Below the pieces are notes generated by a model. The model did not search any database, had not been told where the DNA came from, and worked only from the letters and a program-made list of their open reading frames with translations. Both the position numbers and the translations under genes were made by a program. Of a stretch of 64,000 nt of DNA, positions 52,701 through 56,647 are shown piece after piece; position 1 is the stretch's first letter; each line of letters opens with the position of its first letter. The DNA lies in NCBI GenBank assembly GCA_037349105.1, contig JAYJMM010000120.1, positions 5,150,001 through 5,214,000 on the forward strand, read 5' to 3'. The DNA comes from Limnomonas spitsbergensis. Lineage: Eukaryota > Chlorophyta > Chlorophyceae > Chlamydomonadales.

Positions 52701-55471
52701 TTTGAATGGATTTGGGACACCTCTGTGTGACTCTCTGTCGGAGGAGCATGTGACTTGTCTCCTGGATGGCTGGATCAAGCAGCTGCAGAATATAGTCATG
52801 TACCGGTATAGAGCCATATCTTCCTCGTCGATTCACCCGGTGTTTAGCCTGCTGCCTGCTTGGGAATGTGTGCAACCTGAGATGCTCTCCCCACCTCCTG
52901 CTGTTGACTGCCGTCTTACGGCAGCTGCAAAAATGTCGAGGACATGTGAGGAGGCTGCTTGGTCCCAAAAGTCCCCATTCCTTGATTACTTCCCCACCTG
53001 ACCTGATTGCGTCCTCATTTTCTTGCTGCTTCCTTTGTTGCAGGAACCCCGTTGGGCGACCCCATTGAGCTCGGAGCTGCAACGGCTGTGCTGTGTACCA
53101 GCAAGCCCATCCAGCAGCAGCAGCAGCAGCAGCTACCCACGGTCGCAGCTTCCCCACCGTCCGACAGCGCACTCCGCCGCCTTTCCTTGCACGCGTCCAA
53201 GTCATGGTCCGGCCACGCGGAGCCCGCTGCTGGAGTGGCCGGTGCCCTGCATGCCCTGTGCACCCTTTCAATGCACGCAGACCTTCCGATCCTGCACCTC
53301 ACGCAACTAAACGACCACGTCGTCGGGGCGCTGGCGACCGCAGGTGCACCCGGGGCGGTGCGGGCCGCAAGGCAGGCCGCACCCAGGCCCAGCACACGGC
53401 CCAGAGCGGCGGGAGGCTGGCACGCGAGGGAGGCTGCTGCTGCTGCTGTGGCGGGCGTTAGTGCTTTTGCCTTCCAGGTGCGATGTTCAGCTTTTTGGCC
53501 GCCACACTCGCCAACAGATCTTGGGCCTGAGACGTGTGTAGAGCAGGTGGCAGACCTCCTCTGGTGGAGGGAAGGGGGATCTGGATCTTGGTATATAGGG
53601 GGATCCGGTGCTTGGTATATAGAGTGGAATCCATAAGTACAGGCCTGAGCCCAGCAAGAATATAGCCATGCACTGGTGAACAACTCGGGTGTGCGCCACG
53701 CGTCACCAACTAAGCACGCGTGATTATTTTCGACAATGTGCCGCTATCCCCCCGCCCATGCCGAGGTAAGTGTGTAGGGTTATGGGTTGGGGGTTTAGGA
53801 TTTATTTTAGAGGGTATCCATGCCCCGGTGTTTCTATAGAGAGCGCCATGCCTCGCATGGGGAGCTGCAAAATGGCCACCACAGGGCTAATTAGGACACC
53901 AGCAAGACCAGCCTTTGATCAGAAATGGGCTCAAGAGGTACATGGCATGGCACACCATGACATCAACCAGGATGAAAGAACAGGCCTCTGACTGGGCGGG
54001 GGTAAACCGTATACGCCAAGGCCGTGCATGTTCCATTATTCACACCTCACAACGTAAGCTCGACAATGCGCATACCTTTGGCCATGCGATAGCTTCAAAA
54101 TGGCCACCACAGGGCTAACAAGGACATTGCGATAGCTTTTGTGGCATCCAAGTCCCCTTGCTGGGATGTAGCTGAAGTGCAGCTGAAGGCTATTCAACTC
54201 ATCATACTTGCCTCTCCTGCACCTTTCAGGGCACCAACGCCCACGTGCTGCTACAAAACCTGGCTGCGGGGTCGTCAGGCCCAACCCCTCTCCTGGCAGA
54301 ATCTCCTTCCGGGCATGCCACACACCTCCCGAGCGGCGCCCCGGTATCCTCGGGCGGGTCGCCACCTCCTCAAGTGGTATGGAGTTGCCGTGAGCGGCTG
54401 TGGGTGGCCCATCTGGAGTCCCCACTTCTACACAGCTTCCACACTCCAAGCAGCAGCCCAGCATGGGAGCTCGCCGTGCAGGCAGCAACGGAGACGGGGC
54501 CAGAGGAGGGGCGACAGGATCCAGTGGCCCACGCGTCGTTTGGCCTGCTCCTCCCTGGCCGCCCCGCCTGGATCATGTTTGAGTGCCCACTCGGCCTTCC
54601 AGTCCTGGCCCCCCTGGCTGGCATGCTGCTCGGCCCAGCGGCGGCGGGAGTGGAAGATGCATGTGCTTGGGAAGCGGAGGATGACGGGGTCGGTGACGCG
54701 GGCGGTGCTTGGAGCCTGGTGCCGCCGTCACTGTTGATGGCTGTCGCGGCGGCGGCATCGCGCGCCTCGGGCCCGATCACCGCCCCCAACCCATTGGTGC
54801 TCTTCTCTGACGGAGTGATGCAGCCGCAAAGCCCCGACCCCAGCTCAGAGGACTACCTGTCCTCGTCATTGGTGTGCCTGTTGTCGCCGGCGGACGGGCG
54901 GGTCTGTGTTTTCAAGGCGGCGGACGCGTTGATGGTTGCACCCATGGGCGGAGCGGGGCAGAGGGGTGCACCCAACCGCCAGGGACGCTGGGAGTTGTTC
55001 CCCCACGCTGGTGATCAACAACGGGACGTAGGGGATACGTACGAGGAGGAGGAGGAGGAAGAGGAGTGGGGAGAAGGTGGGGGGGGCTCTTGGTCTGAGG
55101 AGCAGCAGGCGGAGTTGGAGTATGAGGAGCAAGAGGAGGCAGCCTTGCCATGCTTGTTGTTCAGCGCCATGCTCGTGGGCATTGAGGCTCGCGGCAATGC
55201 CGTGGCTGCCCCGCTCCGCGCCAGTCCACTGGGCAGCTCTGCTGGCCGGGTCTTGATGCAAGGGCTGGGGAGGCGTGCAGCGGAGTGGTTGGACGGCCGC
55301 ATGTATGCAGTTACTTCGCGGCCTGCGGTGCATGAGGCCGAAGTGGCAAGCGTTTGCATGGCAGAGGCGGCGCTGCAGGCTAGGGATGGAGCTGCAGGGG
55401 GGCTGTTGAGCCACTTTGAGAGCTGGGTGGTGCCCTTGGCGGCAGATGCTGAAGCGGCAATGGGTGTGTAA
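2577..55471 (+). CDS. Modular type I polyketide synthase, AT-less, 5'-partial
   Basis: Giant iterated-module PKS. Exons: 2577-4730, 5516-5728, 6831-7285, 8089-8382, 9056-9306, 10205-10675, 11346-13813, 14239-15842, 16930-18216, 23389-23577, 24243-24565, 25989-28706, 29268-29500, 30209-31833, 33135-33351, 34540-35625, 36358-36520, 37121-37262, 37629-37696, 39331-39897, 40341-40633, 40802-43075, 43917-45465, 45995-46479, 48053-48433, 48892-49262, 49561-49706, 50427-50580, 51109-51251, 51861-52316, 53044-53477, 54230-55471. Intron phases match at every junction, giving 8,151 residues to the TAA. Domain order: ER-KR-ACP2, then three times KS-DH-psiKR-ER-KR-ACP2, then KS and a C-terminal region. 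No GHSxG acyltransferase motif appears between KS and DH, so loading should be in trans, as reported for other algal PKSs. The product is unknown; a role in wall or storage lipids is only an analogy. The N-terminus is outside the window. A few boundaries could shift by some bases. Confidence 0.9.
4731..5515 (+). other. Intron: dispersed repeat and pyrimidine-rich tracts
   Basis: Probable GC-AG intron. It holds a copy of dispersed repeat C (about 4935-5064, related to 10918-11060) and a pyrimidine-rich stretch (5215-5470) of short degenerate repeats such as CCACTCGAAACCC and CACTC. No coding signal was seen. Confidence 0.6.
5516..7285 (+). CDS. PKS exons 2-3: second ACP of the first module and start of KS1
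   Basis: Exon 5516-5728 carries an ACP with [12 protein letters not shown] and stops at NSLQ. Exon 6831-7285 resumes with [17 protein letters not shown], completing the ACP fold (compare [17 protein letters not shown] in other modules). After a basic, Pro/Arg-rich linker comes the KS start [12 protein letters not shown] and the IPFQRW motif. This ACP is less conserved than its tandem partner and is the only one split at this position. Confidence 0.85.
5729..6830 (+). repeat. Intron with copies of both of its splice junctions
   Basis: Near the 5' end, three copies (about 5752, 5809 and 5876) of the preceding exon end GAGCTGCGGAACAGCCT are followed by GCGGGCAAGCATCT. In the 3' half (about 6120-6830) some 15 or more degenerate copies of CACAGGCTGCCTTTATG are spread over 700 bp; the true acceptor and exon start read CGCAG then GCTGCCTTCAATG. 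The unit spacing varies (about 25-60 bp). Confidence 0.8.
7041..11670 (+). CDS. Ketosynthase domain KS1
   Basis: Carried on exons 6831-7285, 8089-8382, 9056-9306, 10205-10675 and the start of 11346-13813. The N-terminal motif is [12 protein letters not shown]. The active-site Cys is in [11 protein letters not shown] (TGC at 9177-9179). The two catalytic His are in [12 protein letters not shown] and SGHAEPAAG, and the domain ends with [12 protein letters not shown]. All residues for decarboxylative condensation are therefore present. The usual DPQQR motif reads DSQQR. KS catalyses chain elongation with an ACP-bound extender unit. The linker after KS1 runs directly into DH; no acyltransferase is inserted. 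Confidence 0.9.
7286..8088 (+). other. KS1 intron with telomere-like tract and a tandem duplication
   Basis: It contains a degenerate TTTAGGG-like tract (7341-7412) and two related copies of a segment of about 65 bp (7652-7720 and 7903-7970, sharing CACTTCACAAGGCTTC). No coding signal was seen. Confidence 0.6.
8383..9055 (+). repeat. KS1 intron with CCCTAAA-like tract and CAACACC minisatellite
   Basis: 8595-8675 is rich in CCCTAAACC variants, similar to plant and algal telomeric repeats. 8705-9000 is a degenerate minisatellite of CAACACC and CACAACACCCC units. Donor and acceptor share the sequence AGGTACT (8381-8387 and 9054-9060). Confidence 0.8.
9307..10204 (+). repeat. KS1 intron: donor copies, a hairpin and acceptor copies
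   Basis: 9304-9365 is a tandem set of about four copies of the donor, CAGGTGCGTGNAGCCTAG. 9425-9517 is an inverted repeat (listed separately). 9920-10204 holds about eight copies of a 35-bp unit containing CACTTCAGGCATG, which is also the true acceptor and exon start (CACTTCAG then GCATGCTGTCCCC). Confidence 0.88.
9425..9517. repeat. Imperfect inverted repeat, 34-bp arms
   Basis: Arms 9425-9458 and 9484-9517 pair with two mismatches around a 25-nt loop. The fold is miRNA-precursor-like in size, but function is not shown. Confidence 0.8.
10676..11345 (+). repeat. KS1 intron with dispersed repeat C and 11-bp array
   Basis: About 10918-11060 resembles 4935-5064 (dispersed repeat C). It is followed at about 11040-11125 by seven copies of TGTAGCTGAAG. 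The same TGTAGCTGAAG word recurs near 25421 and 54168. 11225-11310 is A/T-rich with GAATTCGAA and GATTTCGATT words. Confidence 0.75.
11900..13813 (+). CDS. DH1, psiKR and start of ER1
   Basis: Part of exon 11346-13813. The dehydratase has catalytic His in [11 protein letters not shown] (the HxxxGxxxxP motif) and the second-half Asp in [10 protein letters not shown], so it should dehydrate the beta-hydroxyacyl-ACP. A region of about 300 residues follows that I read as the structural half of KR (psiKR), beginning near ILYATQ (compare LLYEVSW in module 3). The exon ends within the ER at [11 protein letters not shown]-psiKR-ER-KR is the usual order in fully reducing synthases. Confidence 0.82.
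13814..14238 (+). other. Intron inside ER1
   Basis: It carries an imperfect copy of the exon end plus donor (13870-13893, GACCTGCTCACGGTGAGGGAG), then a poly-G run. The last 65 bases before the acceptor are identical, as far as I can see, to those of the ER2 intron at 30144-30208. Confidence 0.7.
14239..15842 (+). CDS. ER1 and KR1 exon
   Basis: The ER half is almost identical to those starting at 2577, 30209 and 43917, with the NADPH motif [12 protein letters not shown]. The KR N-terminal half ([15 protein letters not shown]) is unlike KR2 and KR3, but from about 15410 onward ([33 protein letters not shown]) it is nearly identical to them, so the KR is a mosaic. Catalytic Ser and Tyr are present, and the LDD position reads LAD. 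The exon ends at VPFR. Confidence 0.9.
15843..16929 (+). repeat. Intron with short repeats and telomere-like tract
   Basis: 15850-15990 has degenerate GTGGGGAAATTG and GTGTGGAATAGG repeats. 16040-16140 has about three to four copies of a 31-bp unit containing GATGATATTGTTTGGCATAG. 16475-16630 is a degenerate GGGTTNAGG tract (GTAGGGTTCAGGCTGTAAGG). No coding signal was seen. Confidence 0.7.
16930..18216 (+). CDS. Tandem ACPs of module 1 and start of KS2
   Basis: The first residues ([12 protein letters not shown]) finish the KR C-terminus. Two ACPs follow, at about 17150-17350 and 17565-17775, each with [19 protein letters not shown] and [11 protein letters not shown]; the serine of GLDS is the phosphopantetheine site. 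An acidic linker with [13 protein letters not shown] leads to the KS2 start [15 protein letters not shown]. Tandem ACPs usually raise synthase throughput. Confidence 0.9.
18090..26760 (+). CDS. Ketosynthase domain KS2
   Basis: Carried on the end of exon 16930-18216, exons 23389-23577 and 24243-24565, and the start of 25989-28706. Motifs: [27 protein letters not shown]; active-site Cys in [11 protein letters not shown] (24436-24438); His in [12 protein letters not shown] and in [11 protein letters not shown]; the end motif [13 protein letters not shown]. All catalytic residues are present. The C-terminal half, unlike KS1 and KS3, is not interrupted at GHAEPA. Confidence 0.9.
18217..23388 (+). 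repeat. 5.2-kb KS2 intron filled by a 66-bp minisatellite, about 69 copies
   Basis: From about 18800 to 23360 a 66-bp unit repeats with little divergence. Each unit contains CCTAAACCCCTAACCC (telomere-like) and GCATGTGGGACGGCC. Variation is confined to a few sites: CATG or CTTG, TTTTCCCTAC or TTTCCCCTAG, CCTAACCC or CCTTACCC. The true acceptor reads CAACAG then GTGGGACACGG, so the unit core resembles the exon start. A long forward reading frame (22 residues per unit) is a by-product of 66 being a multiple of 3. 18217-18760 has short repeats of GGGTTAGGGAATGAGG. Confidence 0.95.
23578..24242 (+). repeat. KS2 intron: dispersed repeat B and acceptor copies
   Basis: 23745-23840 resembles 35995-36085 in the KS3 intron (dispersed repeat B; shared GGCTG-CGCCCAACCCTA and AACAGCCCG). 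23985-24242 holds four to five copies of CTCCTGCATCAGGCC or CTGCATCAGACC; the last copy provides the acceptor (CTGCATCAG then GCCTCTCCCC). Confidence 0.8.
24566..25988 (+). repeat. KS2 intron: exon-end copy, dispersed repeat A, acceptor copies
   Basis: 24604-24680 duplicates the last 60 or so bases of the preceding exon plus its donor (GTGAATCTGACGCTGCTGCC to ACGGGTGAGG). 24884-24985 is an array of ACTGGACCAAA. 25062-25145 is a copy of dispersed repeat A, followed by an A-rich tail with AGCCGAAG-type repeats to about 25420. 25735-25988 has about seven copies of a 35-bp unit containing CACTTCAGGCATG, the acceptor plus exon start. Confidence 0.88.
26770..29500 (+). CDS. DH2, psiKR and start of ER2
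   Basis: Exons 25989-28706 and 29268-29500. The DH catalytic His is in [11 protein letters not shown] (HxxxGxxxxP) and the second-half Asp in [10 protein letters not shown]. The psiKR region begins near EMLYETVL, and [11 protein letters not shown] lies near the end of the first exon. The second exon carries a linker, then [20 protein letters not shown] and the ER start GLNFRDLLM. The 28707 donor and 29268 acceptor share AGGTGC; the donor is the least certain of the model but is in phase. Confidence 0.8.
28707..29267 (+). other. Intron between psiKR and ER2
   Basis: It contains short AGATCT and CTATATC repeats (28780-28860) and GGCTCATT repeats (29085-29120). A segment with GATNNCTGCTGCATNG to AAGCCCTCCCTC occurs twice (about 28905-29015 and 29045-29170), and TTTTGAAGTATCGCTT-like words occur twice before the acceptor. 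No coding signal was seen. Confidence 0.6.
29501..30208 (+). repeat. Intron inside ER2 with donor copy and 110-bp duplication
   Basis: 29561-29583 is a copy of the exon end and donor (ATCTGCTCATGGTGAGAGAG). Two copies of a segment of about 110 bp lie at 29690-29790 and 29800-29895 (TTGTACATACGTATNTCCTT start, G-rich middle, GTGAAACGCTCGCC end). The word CCATTTGATCTTGGTATAG recurs at 30021 and 30146. Confidence 0.75.
30209..31833 (+). CDS. ER2 and KR2 exon
   Basis: The ER is nearly identical to ER1 and ER3. The KR has the Rossmann motif [10 protein letters not shown] and the catalytic Ser/Tyr in [22 protein letters not shown]2 and KR3 are alike over their whole length, including the variable SSSKGG loop. 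The exon ends at VPFR, the same position as ER1-KR1. Confidence 0.9.
31834..33134 (+). repeat. Intron with about 15 copies of a 60-bp minisatellite
   Basis: 32226-33130 is an array of units of 59-60 bp containing GCAATGGCATGCTTTCATCC, then a stretch with GTGCTGGTTGCGCAAA and CCGTCCC. The last degenerate unit supplies the splice acceptor (GTTGGCTGCGCAG). 31965-32005 is a short TTTAGGG-like tract. Confidence 0.92.
33135..33351 (+). CDS. PKS linker exon after KR2
   Basis: It begins [17 protein letters not shown], completing the KR2 C-terminus, and runs through a low-complexity V/A/P linker to GVLDT. It joins in phase 0 to [11 protein letters not shown] of the next exon, the start of ACP2a. The exon-end sequence ACAAGGCGTCCTAGATACA is repeated downstream in the intron. 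Confidence 0.78.
33352..34539 (+). repeat. Intron: exon-end triplication, hairpin and acceptor copies
   Basis: ACAGGGCGTCCTAGATACA followed by GTGAGTC recurs at about 33440 and, with one change, at about 33543, each preceded by CAACAG or CACCAG. 33880-33976 is a perfect inverted repeat (listed separately). 34310-34539 has about five copies of CNTTGGATCCAGNTCA; the true acceptor reads CTTGGATCCAG then GTCACA. Confidence 0.85.
33880..33976. repeat. Perfect inverted repeat, 40-bp arms
   Basis: Arms 33880-33919 and 33937-33976 are exactly complementary around a 17-nt loop, within the intron before ACP2a. It could fold as a pre-miRNA-like hairpin on either strand, or be a fold-back element. Confidence 0.93.
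34540..35625 (+). CDS. Tandem ACPs of module 2 and start of KS3
   Basis: ACP2a (about 34555-34735) has [17 protein letters not shown]2b (about 34910-35110) has [14 protein letters not shown]; both have [10 protein letters not shown]. An acidic linker follows ([13 protein letters not shown]), then the KS3 start [14 protein letters not shown], the [11 protein letters not shown] motif, and [26 protein letters not shown]. Unlike KS1, KS2 and KS4, there is no intron at the RWD motif. Confidence 0.9.
35626..36357 (+). other. KS3 intron with dispersed repeat B
   Basis: 35995-36085 is the second copy of dispersed repeat B (see 23745-23840). No coding signal was seen; reading frames here do not match PKS domains. 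Confidence 0.6.
36358..40840 (+). CDS. Ketosynthase domain KS3 (C-terminal parts)
   Basis: Six further exons: 36358-36520, 37121-37262, 37629-37696, 39331-39897, 40341-40633 and the start of 40802-43075. Motifs in order: DPQQRLLLE; the active-site Cys in [11 protein letters not shown] (37201-37203); [59 protein letters not shown]; and FAFQ joined to GTNVHLLLG. This KS is the most finely split of the four, with a 68-nt exon (37629-37696). The intron after FAFQ has a GC donor (CAG then GCAAGT). Confidence 0.88.
36521..37120 (+). repeat. KS3 intron with exon copy and GGAGGGT repeats
   Basis: 36531-36575 is a GGAGGGT array. 36596-36645 is a diverged copy of the middle of the preceding exon (GCGTCCTCAGTGGATTACCT). 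36745-36790 is TTTAGGG-like. The rest is A/T-rich. Confidence 0.8.
37263..37628 (+). other. KS3 intron with strong C/T tract
   Basis: A/T-rich first half, then a long C-rich polypyrimidine tract (about 37550-37615) leading to the acceptor CATTGCAG. No coding signal was seen. Confidence 0.6.
37697..39330 (+). repeat. KS3 intron with 36-bp minisatellite
   Basis: 38308-38745 holds 12 copies of a 36-bp unit (core GATGTAGGCAGAGCCTTAAG, then GAACCTTTCCTAC). A C/T change marks unit types in a mainly three-unit higher-order order. 38097-38195 has about four copies of a shorter unit containing ACAGGCAGCAGGCAAACGC. 37700-37960 has scattered AGGGTTTAGG words. Confidence 0.93.
39898..40340 (+). repeat. 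KS3 intron with GTGGGTGG microsatellite
   Basis: 39898-40075 is a degenerate (GGGT)n array that starts at the donor itself (GCAG then GTGGGTGG), so the donor appears to have expanded. The remainder is unremarkable. Confidence 0.85.
40840..43075 (+). CDS. DH3, psiKR and start of ER3
   Basis: Part of exon 40802-43075. The DH His is in [11 protein letters not shown] and the second-half Asp in [10 protein letters not shown]. The psiKR begins at the canonical LLYEVSW. The end has [20 protein letters not shown] and GLNFRDLLM, nearly identical to modules 1 and 2. A Ser/Ala-rich low-complexity stretch lies around 41630-41730. Confidence 0.85.
43076..43916 (+). repeat. Intron inside ER3 with donor and acceptor copies
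   Basis: 43131-43158 is a copy of exon end and donor (GATCTGCTCATCGTGAGAGAG). Upstream of the acceptor, the words ATGCAGGTCCTTGAAGGTGA (43598) and ATGCAGGTCCTTGGCTTGTA (43821) copy the true junction at 43911-43930 (ATGCAG then GTCCTTGGCATGTA). They alternate with copies of TCAGAGGCCTGTCTTNGACC. Confidence 0.88.
43917..46050 (+). CDS. ER3 and KR3
   Basis: Exon 43917-45465 plus the start of 45995-46479. The ER has [12 protein letters not shown]; the KR has [10 protein letters not shown] and [20 protein letters not shown], nearly identical to module 2. Unlike modules 1 and 2, the exon is cut earlier, after GMAALE, and the KR C-terminus ([12 protein letters not shown]) is on the next exon. Confidence 0.88.
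45466..45994 (+). other. Intron in KR3
   Basis: It holds a CA-rich microsatellite (45922-45948); otherwise no repeat or coding signal was recognised. Confidence 0.5.
45995..49262 (+). CDS. Tandem ACPs of module 3 and start of KS4
   Basis: Exons 45995-46479, 48053-48433 and 48892-49262. A Gln-rich linker (46065-46130) follows KR3. ACP3a has [14 protein letters not shown] and ACP3b [14 protein letters not shown]. Both ACPs are split by an intron at the same place, between LPSTL and VFDYP, and in the same phase. After ACP3b comes an acidic Ser/Glu-rich linker ([17 protein letters not shown]) and a poorly conserved KS4 start ([13 protein letters not shown]). Confidence 0.85.
46480..48052 (+). 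repeat. Intron in ACP3a with 80-bp repeat and telomere-like tract
   Basis: 46580-46820 has three copies of a unit with GATCAAGAGTTGAATGGCTC, then a CCCCTACCCCCC tract. 47628-47850 is a long degenerate GGGTTAAGGG / TTTAGGTTTAAGGGG tract. Small duplications with GCTGCTGGAACTTTGC (47482-47540) are also present. 47100-47400 shows nothing recognisable. Confidence 0.75.
48434..48891 (+). other. Intron in ACP3b
   Basis: It has the same donor (CTG then GTGAGTGGT) as the ACP3a intron, consistent with duplication of the ACP together with its intron. The 3' half has degenerate copies of CCTCAACTCTG and CAGCTCTGTCC. No coding signal was seen. Confidence 0.55.
49180..54270 (+). CDS. Terminal ketosynthase domain KS4
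   Basis: Exons 48892-49262 (end), 49561-49706, 50427-50580, 51109-51251, 51861-52316, 53044-53477 and the start of 54230-55471. Motifs: [19 protein letters not shown]; the active-site Cys in [10 protein letters not shown] (51863-51865, three bases after a splice acceptor); [23 protein letters not shown] split by an intron before [19 protein letters not shown]; and FAFQ joined to GTNAHVLLQ. The triad is intact, so it is not an obvious decarboxylase-only or dead KS. It is the most diverged of the four, and it lacks the intron before GML that the others share. Confidence 0.87.
49707..50426 (+). repeat. KS4 intron with dispersed repeat A and acceptor copies
   Basis: 49851-49925 is a copy of dispersed repeat A. 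50050-50426 has about eight copies of ATCCTTCCAGATCCTT-like and CCACTCCATGTTCTG units; the true acceptor reads CCCCTCCAG then ATCCTCAG. Confidence 0.85.
50581..51108 (+). repeat. KS4 intron with donor copies
   Basis: The exon end plus donor CTGGCGCTCAG-GTAGGCT is copied at 50633-50650 (CTGGCGCTCAGGTATAT) and 50718-50735 (CTGGCACTCAGGTGCAC), with a weaker copy near 50809 (TTGGCACTCGTGTAC). Short AGGGTTTAGGG words lie between them. Confidence 0.85.
51252..51860 (+). other. KS4 intron
   Basis: It has CCCTAAAACCCTAAACCC-like words near 51630-51735. Otherwise nothing was recognised. Confidence 0.5.
52317..53043 (+). repeat. KS4 intron with a 165-bp tandem duplication
   Basis: 52350-52440 has about four copies of CTCCATGCTNNACGCTCCTTGA. 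A segment of about 165 bp (52536-52697) is duplicated at 52707-52878, sharing GTGTGACTCTCTGTCGGAGG and CATATCTTCCTCGTCGATTC. Confidence 0.88.
53478..54229 (+). other. Intron at the FAFQ/GTNAH position of KS4
   Basis: It has small duplications (CTTGGTATATAG at about 53586 and 53612; AAAATGGCCACCACAGGGCT at 53870 and 54098). No coding signal was seen. Confidence 0.5.
54270..55471 (+). CDS. Unique C-terminal region of the PKS
   Basis: About 400 residues after KS4, to the TAA stop at 55469-55471. The first part ([15 protein letters not shown]) resembles the KS-DH linker of module 1 ([15 protein letters not shown]), and [16 protein letters not shown] may be a decayed DH start, but the HxxxGxxxxP motif is absent. 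There is no GxSxG thioesterase motif that I trust, no GxxGxxG reductase motif and no ACP. A very acidic stretch (Glu runs, 55040-55135) lies in the middle. The chain-release function, if any, is unknown. Confidence 0.8.
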
Positions 55472-56191
55472 AGGGGGTGAAGGAGTGTGGCAGAGGTGCA
55501 AAGATGGCAACGGAAAGCATGAGTGTCAATGACGTTACACCTCCGAGCATGCAAAATATGTAGGGCGCCTTGGTTGTACTGTAGTGATGTCGTGTGATTT
55601 CTCGGTACGCATACAGGATTAGTGGTTATGTGCCTAAAGTGGGCACATAATGACTGGTGACCCTAAAGTGGGCACATTATGAAGTACTGGTAACTTGGCC
55701 TTGAGCCCTTGACACAGCTAGTTTTGTCTTGTTTGTCCTGTCTGTTGCTCCCTTTTCTCCGGTTCTGTCTTCTCTGTTTGTTATAGACTTCATCCGATTT
55801 CCTCTGTGTTTGCGCTGCTTTGGTTTTGCCACCGTGTCTCCGTGTTTTTGTCCTGGTTTGGTTCTTGACTTCCTGTAGCTTGTTCCTCCCGGTTCGCTTT
55901 GCATGGCCCTTTTGCAAAAGGCTGTCGGTGGTTGCATCAACGTTGTAACACCAACACAGCCGTCTATGAGTGAGTCTAAAAACGTACATGCGCTACTCGC
56001 ATATGGCGTAAACAAGACTAACAGCACTTTGATGAGTCCATTAACATCCTAAAATGTTGCTTGATTTACCACCTGCCCCCCCATACGGAGGGTTTGGCTC
56101 CATAGGGCACACCCCGAAACCAGCCGTGTGTGGAGACCGGGACTCTGGCATGTGCAGGTCAGAGCTGGGATAGGGCTCTAACAGCAGCATC
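55472..56191. other. Intergenic region downstream of the PKS, with dispersed repeat A
   Basis: 55880-55949 is a reverse-oriented copy of dispersed repeat A (GATGCAACCACCGACAGCCT on the - strand). The flank at 55690-55880 is T-rich on the + strand, matching the A-rich tail of the copy at 25062. TGACTGGTGACCCTAAAGTG-type words at 55625-55680 form a small duplication (GTGGGCACATAATGA). Confidence 0.65.
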
Positions 56192-56647
56192 GTGCAAGTC
56201 AGCTCCGCATGCCCTCTGAACCACAAGATGTCATACGGCTCAGCGCACAAGGTGTCAGCCATCAATCCTTGTACCAACAGGCCAGTGCCATGCCATGTCT
56301 GCATGAGCAGGGATCCACCCATCCCCCGCCTGTGGGTCTGGAACTATCACTGCCTTGCTGACATGCTGACAACCCATCCCCATCATCAGCTGGCGGAGGC
56401 AGATGTGGTAAGCTACGCGGTGACGGTGGACGAATGAAAGAGATTAGTACGCAAAGAGGTCCCGCTGAGGGAGAGGAAGAAGGCAGTGAGGGAGCTCATG
56501 GCCAAGATGAAGGCTGATGCCAGCGCATTGCCATCGCCATGCAGGCCATCTGCCTTCTGGAAGCATGTGATCGCTAACGAGCAGCAGTCGGTAGTCAATA
56601 GCCTGGCTGAGCTCAGTACCCATATTGACTGTCGGCATGAATTGTGA
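56192..56647 (+). pseudogene. Decayed ORF of unknown family
   Basis: An open frame of 81 codons from 56192 ends in TGA at 56435 but continues in the same frame for about 70 codons to 56647. The second half (VPLRERKKAVRELMAKMKAD) is a charged, helix-like sequence and does not look random. The first half has Cys/His pairs (PCHVC, NYHC, HPHH). It may be a remnant of a mobile-element protein; I do not recognise the family. The end of the frame (about 56580-56647) is tandemly duplicated at about 56655-56720. Confidence 0.4.

Noticed and set aside
2577..55471. Bacterial PKS cluster, transferred or contaminating
   Set aside because: 32 spliceosomal exons with consistent phases, algal-type intron content and neighbouring eukaryotic PP1 and NPL4 genes argue against it.
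54230..55471. Thioesterase or reductase release domain at the C-terminus
   Set aside because: No convincing GxSxG with following His, and no nucleotide-binding GxxGxxG.
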